Positions 1 to 7,029 of a stretch of DNA of 33,353 nucleotides are shown here, in pieces. Source of the DNA: Desulfobacteraceae bacterium (GTDB lineage: Bacteria > Desulfobacterota > Desulfobacteria > Desulfobacterales > Desulfobacteraceae); assembly GCA_004796375.1 (NCBI GenBank), contig QZLA01000137.1:1-33353 (forward strand), in the 5' to 3' direction. Below the pieces are notes generated by a model. That model was not told the DNA's origin and did no database searches. It saw only the letters and a list, made by a program, of their open reading frames with translations. The position numbers and the translations under genes were made by a program. Position 1 is the first letter of the stretch. Each line of letters opens with the position of its first letter.

Positions 1-269
1 AGGGAATTCTTCCCTTGGGCCAGTTTTTCTGAAAGGTATTGGTCATGCATGGACTGATACATTTTCTGCCCGTGTCCCCCATCCAGAAACGTATTTTGGG
101 GAAGTGTCTCCCGCATGGATTTGAAAATCGTATTGAGAAAGATCGCCTCAAATCCCTGACAGGCTTCTTTGAGCTGCTGATCTTTACCCATATCCCGGGC
201 TTGCCGTTTCACATTGGAAAGGGTTCCGTTATTCAGCTTTTGGTAAATCAGATCGTTGTCCATGTGCAT
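1..269 (-). CDS. flgJ: FlgJ-type rod-binding protein, N-terminal part (runs off left edge)
   Basis: The reading frame begins with ATG at 269, one base after the flgI stop, and runs off the left edge with about 89 residues visible. The visible part matches the rod-binding domain of FlgJ: a stretch with QLKEACQGFEAIFLN, then a KSMRETLP segment and a GGHGQKMYQSMHDQYLSEKLA segment typical of this family. FlgJ N-terminal domains cap the growing rod in the periplasm. Whether a peptidoglycan hydrolase domain follows cannot be seen; many deltaproteobacterial versions consist only of the rod-binding domain. It is the last visible gene of the flgF-G-A-H-I-J unit. Family assignment is firm; full length is unknown. 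Confidence 0.88.
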   Translation of the reverse strand, partial: MHMDNDLIYQKLNNGTLSNVKRQARDMGKDQQLKEACQGFEAIFLNTIFKSMRETLPQNTFLDGGHGQKMYQSMHDQYLSEKLAQGKNS

Positions 270-270
270 C

Positions 271-1296
271 CTAGATAATTTCAATTTCAGCCTGGAGGGC
301 ACCGGCTGCTTTGATACTTTGTAAAATGGCGATCAGGTCCTGCGGTGTGATGCCAACGGCATTCAGCCCGCTGACCAGCTCACCGATCGTGGAGGTCCCC
401 GGAAGCTGAAGTACACTTTCTGAACGCGTGTTGTTGTCTTCCCCGTTTATGGTCACCGCAAGATCCTTGTGGGCCACGGCCACGGTGGAAATCGTGACCT
501 CATTGCCGATCACCACCGTCCCGGTTTTCTCATTGATCACCACCTTGGCCCGTACATCCGGAACGACATTCAAAGACTCGATGTCTGCAATGAACTCGGC
601 TACATGTTTTTCAACCATGCTGTCCGGGACATTCAGGATCAGGGCAGAAGAGTCTATGGTTTGAGCAACGCCTTCGCCAATGGATGTATTGATGGTATCC
701 GCCATTCTCCTGGCTGTGGTAAAATCGGGTCGATTCAGTGACAGGGTGAGCTTTTCCTTCCCGTTCAAGCGGAATGGAATCTCCTGCTCAACCGATGCAC
801 CGTTGATGATCCTGGCCACGAGAAGGTGATTATCCTGGCCGGTACCACCGGCTCCCCCGACACTCAAAGCCCCTTGTGCCAGGGCATAGACATTTCCGTC
901 AATCCCTTTCAAGGGTGTGACCAGCAGCATGCCGCCTTTCAGGCTTTTGGCATCCCCAAGGGATGACACCGTCGCATCAATCTGATCGCCGATCCGTGCA
1001 AACGGCGGGATATCCGCTGTCACAATCACGGCAGCCACATTTTTTACCGCCAGCTGGTTCTTGTTGACATGGATATTCATCTTTTCCATCATATTGGCCA
1101 ACGCTTGTTTGGTAAAACTGACACCGGATTTATCCCCGGTACCGTCCAAACCAACCACAAGACCATACCCGGTCAATTGATTGGATCGGATCCCTTTGAT
1201 TTTTGCCAGATCTTTGATCCGGGCCGCCTGGGCACTGCCGGCCCATGCCAGGCCCATCAGTACAATTGTGCCAATTGTTATCCAACGCATGTTCAT
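271..1296 (-). CDS. flgI: Flagellar P-ring protein FlgI
   Basis: FlgI forms the P-ring around the rod in the peptidoglycan layer. The protein begins with a signal peptide (MNMRWITIG, a hydrophobic core, then GSAQA before ARIKDL) and continues with the conserved block RSNQLTGYGLVVGLDGTGD. It ends with a segment containing GELVSGLNAVGITPQDLIAILQ, the usual FlgI C-terminus. I choose ATG at 1296 because an AAAGGAAA ribosome site lies just upstream and the signal peptide starts there. The open frame extends upstream to 1494, but that part overlaps flgH and has no family similarity. The chosen start gives 341 residues, a little short of a usual FlgI (about 350-370) but complete at both ends. It starts 16 bases after flgH stops. 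Confidence 0.96.
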   Translation of the reverse strand: MNMRWITIGTIVLMGLAWAGSAQAARIKDLAKIKGIRSNQLTGYGLVVGLDGTGDKSGVSFTKQALANMMEKMNIHVNKNQLAVKNVAAVIVTADIPPFARIGDQIDATVSSLGDAKSLKGGMLLVTPLKGIDGNVYALAQGALSVGGAGGTGQDNHLLVARIINGASVEQEIPFRLNGKEKLTLSLNRPDFTTARRMADTINTSIGEGVAQTIDSSALILNVPDSMVEKHVAEFIADIESLNVVPDVRAKVVINEKTGTVVIGNEVTISTVAVAHKDLAVTINGEDNNTRSESVLQLPGTSTIGELVSGLNAVGITPQDLIAILQSIKAAGALQAEIEII

Positions 1297-1312
1297 GTCG
1301 GTTTCCTTTAGA

Positions 1313-2032
1313 TCAGAACGGCCAGACATTATCGATAATCCGGGTTCCCCACCCGGGTTTCTGTTTGTCGGACAGTGCCCCTTTTCCATAATATTCAATC
1401 CGGGCATCAGCAAGATAGGTCGACTGTACCCGGTTATCTGATGAAATATCTTCAGGGCGGACCACCCCTGAAACCAGAATATACTGCACCTCATTGTTCA
1501 ACTTCATGGCCCGCCGGCCGAACACGCTGAAATTTCCGTTGGGAAGAACCTCTGTGATCCTTGCAGCAATGGAGGCCGTCACCTGACCGCTCCGATCACT
1601 TTTTGCTTCTCCCTCAAACGTGGATTTAAAATCCGTTCCAATGAGTTTGGTCCCCCCGGCACCGCCCAGATTGGTTTCATGCCCGAGTATGTTAATTGTA
1701 GGCACTCCGATATCGATGCCGGTTTTCCGCTCTGCCTCGGTATTCACATCCATCTGTGAGGATGTATTCTCCACAATATCCACAATGATGGTATCCCCGA
1801 CATGGGTGGCTTTGGTATCTTCAAAAAAAGAGCCTTTCGTGGCGGTCCATAATGACCCCTCAGAAGGTCTGGCCACCTGAAACTCCGGAGAGATCGCCGG
1901 CTGGGTTGATGTCCCTTCAGGGATTACCGGGCCGGCAGCTTTTTCCAGACCGTCTGATTGGCACCCTGCGGCAACACACATGATAACCAATAGAATGAAA
2001 CCATAATAAAATGGGGCTGGCTTTGTTTTCAT
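1313..2032 (-). CDS. flgH: Flagellar L-ring lipoprotein FlgH
   Basis: FlgH is the outer-membrane lipoprotein that forms the L-ring bushing around the rod. The N-terminus is a lipoprotein signal with lipobox VAAGC (lipidated Cys about residue 24). Family motifs follow: GSLWTATKGSFFEDTKATHVGDTI, IVDIVENTSSQ, and near the C-terminus NGNFSVFGRRAMKLNNEVQYILVSGVVRPEDI followed by ADARIEYYGKG. ATG at 2032 is preferred over the GTG one codon upstream because GGGAG lies at good spacing from it. The length of 239 residues is normal for the family. It sits between flgA and flgI, the usual order. Its presence shows that the cell has an outer membrane. Confidence 0.96.
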   Translation of the reverse strand: MKTKPAPFYYGFILLVIMCVAAGCQSDGLEKAAGPVIPEGTSTQPAISPEFQVARPSEGSLWTATKGSFFEDTKATHVGDTIIVDIVENTSSQMDVNTEAERKTGIDIGVPTINILGHETNLGGAGGTKLIGTDFKSTFEGEAKSDRSGQVTASIAARITEVLPNGNFSVFGRRAMKLNNEVQYILVSGVVRPEDISSDNRVQSTYLADARIEYYGKGALSDKQKPGWGTRIIDNVWPF

Positions 2033-2041
2033 CACATCTCC

Positions 2042-3058
2042 CTAATACAGGATTTCAACCGTTGACCTTTCTCTGACACGCCCTCGGATCAGCTTGCCCG
2101 AACTTAAATTTTCAACCCGGATCGCCTCTCCCATATACCCGTCTTCCCTTGAAATCCCTGAGGCTGTGATCATGAGGTTTGATTTTTGGGCAACCAGTTG
2201 AACCATCTCTCCTTTCCGGATTACCGGCGGTGTATGTACCTGGTCAATCCGGATCAGATCTCCGGTGCCGAAATCCATTTTGAGCACCTTGCCTTCAACC
2301 TGGCTCATAGATACTGCCAGTTCACCCTTTGACCGTGAAATATTCACCCGGCGTGGTTGAACATCAGAACTCCGGATCACCTGCCCTTTTATCAGATCAG
2401 TTGTTGCACATAACCTGCGAGAAAAGACATTTACCCAGCCGTGAATGCTCAGGCGATCCGTTTTTTCTCCGTCAACCAGGACATCGGCACTCAGTGAGAT
2501 CCTTCCGCCACTGTCCTGAACACCTCCAGAAAAATATAGTCCCAGCCTGCCCCCAGGATAGGTCTCAAGGCCACTGATCCGGATACGTTCAAGAGTAAAC
2601 TCGACCCCGTCAGGCAACATCTTTTTCAGATACGATTCCAGCAGCTGCTTCACCTCATTTTCTTGGATCTCCTGGCCCGACCGTTTCAGGTAAATCTTGT
2701 CCGGAATGGTGAGTTCAACCCCCTCAAGCAGGTCCTTTTTCGACCGGAGTGATGATTCAATCTGGGCCTTCGTCAGGGTTTTGACCCCCCCGGGTTTAGG
2801 AGACCGGGTGACCTCTATCTTCCCGAACTCCTCTGCCAGAAACCCAGGAGCGTTGATCACAGATATATCCTCAAGTAAGGTTCGATCCGCCTCCACCGTG
2901 GCAAAGGTATTTATCCGGATTGTCATCCCTGGGGTATTTTCTGCATGGGACACCTGACACATCAGTGTGCACATCGCAAAAATCCAGACAAACACACCTG
3001 TTCTCAGGTCGTTGCGACTCATACCGGCAACACGGCTATTTTCATCACGATCGGTCAT
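2042..3058 (-). CDS. flgA: P-ring assembly chaperone FlgA
   Basis: FlgA is the periplasmic chaperone for P-ring assembly. The protein has 338 residues. A signal peptide-like hydrophobic stretch lies at about residues 20-40, ending CQVSHA. A long N-terminal region is followed by the SAF/ChapFlgA part, recognisable by VFSRRLCATTDLIKGQVIRSSDV, a GKVLKMDFGTGDLIR segment and the ending VENLSSGKLIRGRVRERSTVEIL. The start ATG shares its A with the flgG stop (TAATG), which implies translational coupling. An internal ATG at about residue 13 could be the true start, as the signal peptide would then begin with MSRNDLRTG. It is followed after seven bases by flgH. Confidence 0.92.
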   Translation of the reverse strand: MTDRDENSRVAGMSRNDLRTGVFVWIFAMCTLMCQVSHAENTPGMTIRINTFATVEADRTLLEDISVINAPGFLAEEFGKIEVTRSPKPGGVKTLTKAQIESSLRSKKDLLEGVELTIPDKIYLKRSGQEIQENEVKQLLESYLKKMLPDGVEFTLERIRISGLETYPGGRLGLYFSGGVQDSGGRISLSADVLVDGEKTDRLSIHGWVNVFSRRLCATTDLIKGQVIRSSDVQPRRVNISRSKGELAVSMSQVEGKVLKMDFGTGDLIRIDQVHTPPVIRKGEMVQLVAQKSNLMITASGISREDGYMGEAIRVENLSSGKLIRGRVRERSTVEILY

Positions 3059-3840
3059 TACCGTTTCAATCCATTGGCAATCCCGAGCATGGTATCGGCA
3101 GTGGTAATCGACTTGGAGTTGGCTTCATAGGTTCTCTGCCCCGAAATCATGGCCACCATCTCCTCAACAATACTGACATTGGACAGTTCAAGATAGTTGT
3201 TGACCACCGTACCGGCACCCTCCTCGCCCGGTGTCAGCTCGGTTGCCGGCCCGGACCCCTCGGTGGGCCTGAACAGGTTATTCCCCAGAGCAAACAGCCC
3301 GGCATTGTTTACAAATGTTGAAATCAGTACCTGCTCTTCAGCCAGAATCTCTTCATCCGCTCCATGGGCGGTCAGTGTGCCGTTATCCTGGATATTGATC
3401 ACCGCGGTTTCAACCGGTATGGCAATCTCGGGCTGAAGACGATCTCCTGATGGCGTGGTGATAAACCCCTCACTGTCCAGGGTAAAATCCCCCGCCCGGG
3501 TATAGAGATCTTCGTCCCCGTGGAGCACCCTGAAAAATCCGTCTCCCTGGATGGCGATGTCCAACTGGTTGCCCGTTTCAACATAATCGCCCTGGGTGAA
3601 AATCTTCTGAACCCCTGACGGCTTTGCCCCCATCCCCACCTGAATCCCGGTGGGAACCTGTCCGCCGCCCGGTGTGGTCTGCCCGGCCACCAGATAGGTC
3701 TGGTACATCAAATCTTCAAAATTGGGACGGGATTTTTTAAACCCTGTGGTATTGGCATTGGCCAGGTTATTGGCCACGACATCTGTCTTCATCTGCTGCG
3801 CACTCATTCCGGTGGCTGCTGTCCAGAGTGATCTGATCAT
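3058..3840 (-). CDS. flgG: Flagellar distal rod protein FlgG
   Basis: FlgG builds the distal rod that crosses the P- and L-rings. The length of 260 residues is exactly typical. The N-terminus MIRSLWTAATGMSAQQMKT with VANNLANANTTGFKK is the classic rod/hook family signature, followed by the FlgG motif GDYVETGNQLDIAIQGDGFF. The C-terminus carries NNYLELSNVSIVEEMVAMI and QRTYEANSKSI, which form the coiled-coil D0 domain with the N-terminus. A good AGGGGGA ribosome site precedes the ATG. It follows flgF by 12 bases and overlaps the flgA start by one base. Confidence 0.97.
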   Translation of the reverse strand: MIRSLWTAATGMSAQQMKTDVVANNLANANTTGFKKSRPNFEDLMYQTYLVAGQTTPGGGQVPTGIQVGMGAKPSGVQKIFTQGDYVETGNQLDIAIQGDGFFRVLHGDEDLYTRAGDFTLDSEGFITTPSGDRLQPEIAIPVETAVINIQDNGTLTAHGADEEILAEEQVLISTFVNNAGLFALGNNLFRPTEGSGPATELTPGEEGAGTVVNNYLELSNVSIVEEMVAMISGQRTYEANSKSITTADTMLGIANGLKR

Positions 3841-3852
3841 ATTTCCCCCTGA

Positions 3853-4533
3853 TTAGGTTAACTTGCCGACGTCGTTTATGGCTTTGCCGTCAACTTCATC
3901 GAATGTCTGCATCGATTTCTGAAATATCTCGTACATACGGTGGTAGTCGATCATCCGTACCATTTCATCCACCACCGCGATATTGGCTCCTTCAAGGGCC
4001 ATCTGTTTGACCCTGATCTCATCGGGAACCACCTCATCCTGGGTATCCCCGTCATAGGTCAGATTATTCTGTGAATCCTTCTTCACCCGGGTCAGATCTT
4101 CAAAGGTGACAATATCCAGGGTATCCACAAATCCGCCATCCACAAAAATTTCTCCGGCTTCATTGATATTGATGGACTCCCCTTCAATCTGAACCGCACC
4201 CCCCTGACCCAGCACCGGGTTTCCATTCTGATCTACCAACGTCCCGTTACCGTCGCGTGTGAAATTCCCGTTCCGGGTATACTTGATCCCGTCAGGCGTT
4301 TCTATTTTGAATAACCCCTGGCCTGCAATTGCAACATCCAAAGGATTCCCGGTCGGCTGGATGGGGCCTTGTGAAAAATCACGGTTGGTCATGGCTTTGA
4401 ATGTCTTATCAAAACTGACCACATCCCTTTTAAATCCGGTGGTATCTGCATTGGCCAGGTGATTGGCCACGGCTTCAAGTTTTCGTTCCTGCCTTAAGCC
4501 ACCCTGCACCGGGCGTGTCATCTCCAACAACAT
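3853..4533 (-). CDS. flgF: Flagellar proximal rod protein FlgF
   Basis: FlgF is a rod subunit exported by the flagellar type III system. The protein has 226 residues. The N-terminal rod signature is VANHLANADTTGFKRDVVSF, the central block is GNPLDVAIAGQGLFKIETPDG, and the C-terminal D0 helix contains VDEMVRMIDYHRMYEIFQKSMQTFDEV. Immediate linkage to flgG supports FlgF over other rod proteins. It is the first gene of its unit: a sigma-54 promoter match lies at 4578-4593, predicting a leader of about 34 bases, and an AGAGAGGTG ribosome site precedes the ATG. It is slightly shorter than enterobacterial FlgF (about 250). Confidence 0.93.
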   Translation of the reverse strand: MLLEMTRPVQGGLRQERKLEAVANHLANADTTGFKRDVVSFDKTFKAMTNRDFSQGPIQPTGNPLDVAIAGQGLFKIETPDGIKYTRNGNFTRDGNGTLVDQNGNPVLGQGGAVQIEGESININEAGEIFVDGGFVDTLDIVTFEDLTRVKKDSQNNLTYDGDTQDEVVPDEIRVKQMALEGANIAVVDEMVRMIDYHRMYEIFQKSMQTFDEVDGKAINDVGKLT

Positions 4534-4577
4534 CTGAACACCTCTCTCTTATGAAATGAAACCACAACCAGCTCAAA

Positions 4578-4593
4578 TGCAATATAAATACCA
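4578..4593 (-). promoter_or_regulatory. Sigma-54 promoter of flgFGAHIJ
   Basis: On the minus strand the sequence reads TGGTATTTATATTGCA. The -24 GG and -12 GC are separated by ten bases, and the -12 element TTGCA matches the consensus TGGCACG-N4-TTGCW. The -24 box is weaker (TGGTA for TGGCA). The predicted start is near 4567, about 34 bases before the flgF ATG. It sits in the 241-base gap between the FhlB-like gene and flgF, where a new unit must begin. Confidence 0.7.
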
Positions 4594-4734
4594 CCACTTG
4601 AATTTAAAACCTAACTATTTGTAATTAATGAACAATCAAGAAAAAATGGAGGGTTTAACATACGGATTAGAACCGGATGTCGATATCAACAGCCAAAAAT
4701 CCAACGCTGGAAACAGGTGGTATTGACAGCCCAA

Positions 4735-4760
4735 GAAAATTTTGCCGGGTTGGTTCGGCA
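4735..4760 (-). terminator. Weak possible terminator after the fliL-fhlB unit
   Basis: On the minus strand TGCCG, an eight-base loop and CGGCA form a five-base-pair stem (4743-4760), followed by AAATTTTCTT. It lies 15 bases past the FhlB-like stop and before the flgF promoter, where the long unit would be expected to end. The stem is short and the T run is broken, so confidence is low. Confidence 0.35.
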
Positions 4761-4774
4761 GAAATCAGAATCGT

Positions 4775-5047
4775 TTATTTTTTTTGGGAATTGGCCGAAT
4801 AGACAAAGGCCAGCAATTCAGCCACAGCGACGTAAATCTCAGAAGGAATCTCCTCTTCAAGGTCCAGGCGGGCAAGTACCTCGATAAGGTCGGGATCATC
4901 TTTGATGGGAATATCATGCTTTCTGGCAAGCTCGATGATCTTTTCCGCCACCGGCCCTTTCCCCTTGGCCTTTACCCGGGGGGCGTCATCTTTCTCCCGG
5001 TCATATTTGAGTGCAACAGCCTGTTTTAAAGGGGATCTCTTCATCAT
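4775..5047 (-). CDS. FlhB C-terminal-like export switch protein (FhlB/YlqH type)
   Basis: A 90-residue protein resembling only the cytoplasmic domain of FlhB. The segment QAVALKYDREKDDAPRV aligns with RLAVALKYDNTVMEAPFV of the full FlhB at 13949-15022, and the later parts (GKGPVAEKIIELARKHDIP, then SEIYVAVAELLAFVY) also align. It lacks membrane helices and begins after the place where NPTH would lie, so it cannot autocleave; it resembles the C-terminal fragment that full FlhB yields after cleavage. Related short proteins (FhlB in Salmonella, FlhX in Helicobacter, YlqH in Bacillus) can partly replace that fragment. The start ATG overlaps the stop of the FliK-like gene (TGATG). This pair order matches ylqG-ylqH. 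The FlhB-switch family is firm; the role is inferred. Confidence 0.9.
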   Translation of the reverse strand: MMKRSPLKQAVALKYDREKDDAPRVKAKGKGPVAEKIIELARKHDIPIKDDPDLIEVLARLDLEEEIPSEIYVAVAELLAFVYSANSQKK

Positions 5048-6102
5048 CAAACCACCACATTAAGAACCCGGGCATCCTCCTGTTTCAGCAGCGATTCCAC
5101 CAGGGAAGAGGACTCGATCTCTTCGGTCCGGGCCACCTCGCAAAAAAGCTCATGCACCAGGTAACCATTGTCAATCAATCGAACTTTCAACCGGGGCAGC
5201 AGATGCTTGATAAAATCACAGGTCTCCTGGTTCGCCAGTTTAAAACCGCCGGACAAGGCTTTCTTAAACATGGAAAAATCAGCCCGGACCGGCCCGAGGT
5301 TAGACATATTCAAGAGCAGCGAAACATTGATCACCCGCTCAGAATCCTTTTCAGACTGTTTGTTCTGCTTTCCTGCATCGATAAAGATTTGACCGAAACT
5401 GAACACATCCGGGCCGAAAATCGGAAACGGTATCAGTGATTTACCGGTATCCAGCACCTGTTGATTGAGTACCTGGAATTTTTCGATGGTCTGGACAAAC
5501 TCAGTGAGCATCTTTCGGGCAGACGCATCCAGGGTGTCATACTGCTTGAGCAACTGGAGCATCAGACCCTTGATATCCTGGCTGAAGAGGGTTGACGGTG
5601 CCGCTTTGATCAAATCGCCGACGGGCAGGCTTGCCAGATGACCGATCTTTTTTTCCCAAAGCAATCCACCGGCATCCAGGAATTTTGACAAGATCTGATG
5701 ATCCGGCTCGGCTGAATGTAATGCCCATTGTGACAGCAGTGTCTTTATTTTTGGACTGTCCAGGCGGCTTAATGCCTTAAAATCGATTCCTTTTGGCAAC
5801 CCCCCTGCTCCGGTTGATATGGTTCCCCCACCGGTTCCTGGATGTGGACTGACCAGTTTGAATACCGTGGCGTCACCTTCCTGGGAAGGTACCAGGGAGA
5901 CCCGGGTTCCCGGATCCAGAAGAAGGGCGGTTTTTACGGTAAGGATCCTGCCCTGGATCAGGAGCTGGATGCTCCCCCGGGGCATCTGCTTTAACACTTT
6001 TGCCTCAAGCATCTCACCCGGTTTGAATTTAAAGCCATGACCCGGATCAGATTCCGGTTGAATCACCATGCGGTTTGCGGCAACATGGATGCCTGAAATC
6101 AT
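5047..6102 (-). CDS. Second FliK-like hook-length control protein (YlqG type)
   Basis: A 351-residue protein without signal peptide or membrane helix. The N-terminal part (about 25-85) is a beta-rich domain with GEMLEAKVLKQMPRGSIQLLIQGR followed by LLDPGTRVSLV. The C-terminal part (about 258-345) contains LLLNMSNLGPVRADFSMF and later FIKHLLPRLKVRLIDNGYLV, which follows the layout of the FliK C-terminal domain (a beta segment with LGPV, then a helix, then a beta segment). It overlaps the upstream gene by ATGA and the FhlB-like gene by TGATG. In Bacillus the FliK-like ylqG is next to FlhB-like ylqH, so the pairing supports the call. The true hook-length ruler is more likely fliK at 23501-25483, next to flgD and flgE. 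Confidence 0.7.
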   Translation of the reverse strand: MISGIHVAANRMVIQPESDPGHGFKFKPGEMLEAKVLKQMPRGSIQLLIQGRILTVKTALLLDPGTRVSLVPSQEGDATVFKLVSPHPGTGGGTISTGAGGLPKGIDFKALSRLDSPKIKTLLSQWALHSAEPDHQILSKFLDAGGLLWEKKIGHLASLPVGDLIKAAPSTLFSQDIKGLMLQLLKQYDTLDASARKMLTEFVQTIEKFQVLNQQVLDTGKSLIPFPIFGPDVFSFGQIFIDAGKQNKQSEKDSERVINVSLLLNMSNLGPVRADFSMFKKALSGGFKLANQETCDFIKHLLPRLKVRLIDNGYLVHELFCEVARTEEIESSSLVESLLKQEDARVLNVVV

Positions 6103-6716
6103 CTGGTTTGCTCCATTGCCATCAACTTAGCCTTTAAATCAACAACGAGCTGGACCTCCCCTTTGGGCAGGTTAAGTGTAGAGGCAATGGTTTGGACATC
6201 CGTTCCCTGGTGGTATAGATCTAAGATTTCATTCTGCTGGTCATTCAATGCACGATTCTGAGAGGTGGAATCTGTGGCAGGCATCGATGGCCTGGGTTGC
6301 CACTGTTCCCTCTGCTGGGATTTCAAGCGGGCGTCTATTTTTCCATGAAGGGCATCTGCTCTGGAAAGCAGCAGGTTGATATTAATGATCCGGTTATCCA
6401 GCGCATCATTGAGTTTGCTGATAATCTCTTTTTTTTCCTTGATCTGGCTCTCAAAGCTTTGGGCGGTATTCTTGGACTCCTGAACAAGGGGCTGCAGCAT
6501 CTCAATGATATCTTCAGCCTTGCGTGTGCTCTGGGCATTGATTTCGCTGATCAGGCCGGATTGAAAGGATGGAGGTTCATCCGGAATTTGACGGGATGAT
6601 CTGCCAGGGGCCAGTCGATTGATACGGCGGGATAAAGTGAGCAGCAATCCCAGTAAAACCAGGTCAATAATAAACCCGATCCCAATCCAGAACTCCAGTG
6701 AGAACAGGTCAATCAT
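6099..6716 (-). CDS. Membrane-anchored coiled-coil protein with C-terminal helix-turn-helix
   Basis: A 205-residue protein of uncertain function. One membrane helix lies at about residues 9-30 (FWIGIGFIIDLVLLGLLLTL), followed by RR, which predicts the rest is cytoplasmic. A helical region follows (about 55-135), with charged heptad-like sequence. The C-terminus (about 161-194) reads like a sigma-region-4-type helix-turn-helix: NEILDLYHQGTDVQTIASTL then NLPKGEVQLVV. Similar proteins of the DUF2802/DUF6115 type occur in flagellar clusters, but I cannot confirm the family from sequence alone. The start overlaps the upstream small gene by ATGA and its stop overlaps the FliK-like gene by ATGA, so it is translated as part of this block. 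Confidence 0.75.
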   Translation of the reverse strand: MIDLFSLEFWIGIGFIIDLVLLGLLLTLSRRINRLAPGRSSRQIPDEPPSFQSGLISEINAQSTRKAEDIIEMLQPLVQESKNTAQSFESQIKEKKEIISKLNDALDNRIININLLLSRADALHGKIDARLKSQQREQWQPRPSMPATDSTSQNRALNDQQNEILDLYHQGTDVQTIASTLNLPKGEVQLVVDLKAKLMAMEQTR

Positions 6717-7015
6717 ATAATCGTGTCCAGAATCTTACCGGTGGCATCCGGGTCAAGTTCCTTGAGCGCCTGCTCCTGTTCTCGTTTTTCCTTTTCCCGC
6801 TGCCGTGCCAGGCGCTGGCGCTCTTTTTCCTTTCTCTCTTTAAGCCGCTCTGCTTCCTCAAACTCCTGAACGGTTGTCCCCTCCTGAACGGCATTGGCCG
6901 TCTGAAGTGCGTCGATATGCTCAGGATTCGGTTTGGGCGTATTGGTGCCTTGAATCGCCTCACTCACAGCGCCTGATTGCTGGATCACCACATTATGTCC
7001 GGGTATGGTGGTCAT
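6713..7015 (-). CDS. Small charged helical protein, unknown function
   Basis: A 100-residue protein that I do not recognise. Residues 1-45 are polar and probably disordered, with several Pro. Residues about 50-90 form one long, strongly charged helix rich in Lys, Arg and Glu (for example EAERLKERKEKERQRLARQ), a likely coiled coil. The end is DPDATGKILDTII. There is no signal peptide or membrane helix. I place the start at ATG 7015 because AGAGGTG lies six bases upstream; a GTG at 7024 is part of that ribosome site. It begins 14 bases after the acidic repeat gene and overlaps the next gene by ATGA, so it is probably a real cotranslated gene. FliJ-like or scaffold roles are possible but not shown. 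Confidence 0.7.
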   Translation of the reverse strand: MTTIPGHNVVIQQSGAVSEAIQGTNTPKPNPEHIDALQTANAVQEGTTVQEFEEAERLKERKEKERQRLARQREKEKREQEQALKELDPDATGKILDTII

Positions 7016-7029
7016 GGCATTCACCTCTA

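Larger units (their letters stand above)
4534..4774. other. Intergenic region between the FhlB-like gene and flgF
   Basis: This gap holds a weak stem-loop just after the FhlB-like stop and a sigma-54 promoter close to flgF. The AT-rich stretch between about 4595 and 4660 may hold activator sites, but I see no clear inverted repeat. No convincing short gene was found on either strand. Confidence 0.6.

Noticed and set aside
1297..1494. N-terminal extension of flgI
   Set aside because: It overlaps the end of flgH, lacks similarity to FlgI and lies before a clear ribosome site and signal peptide at 1296.
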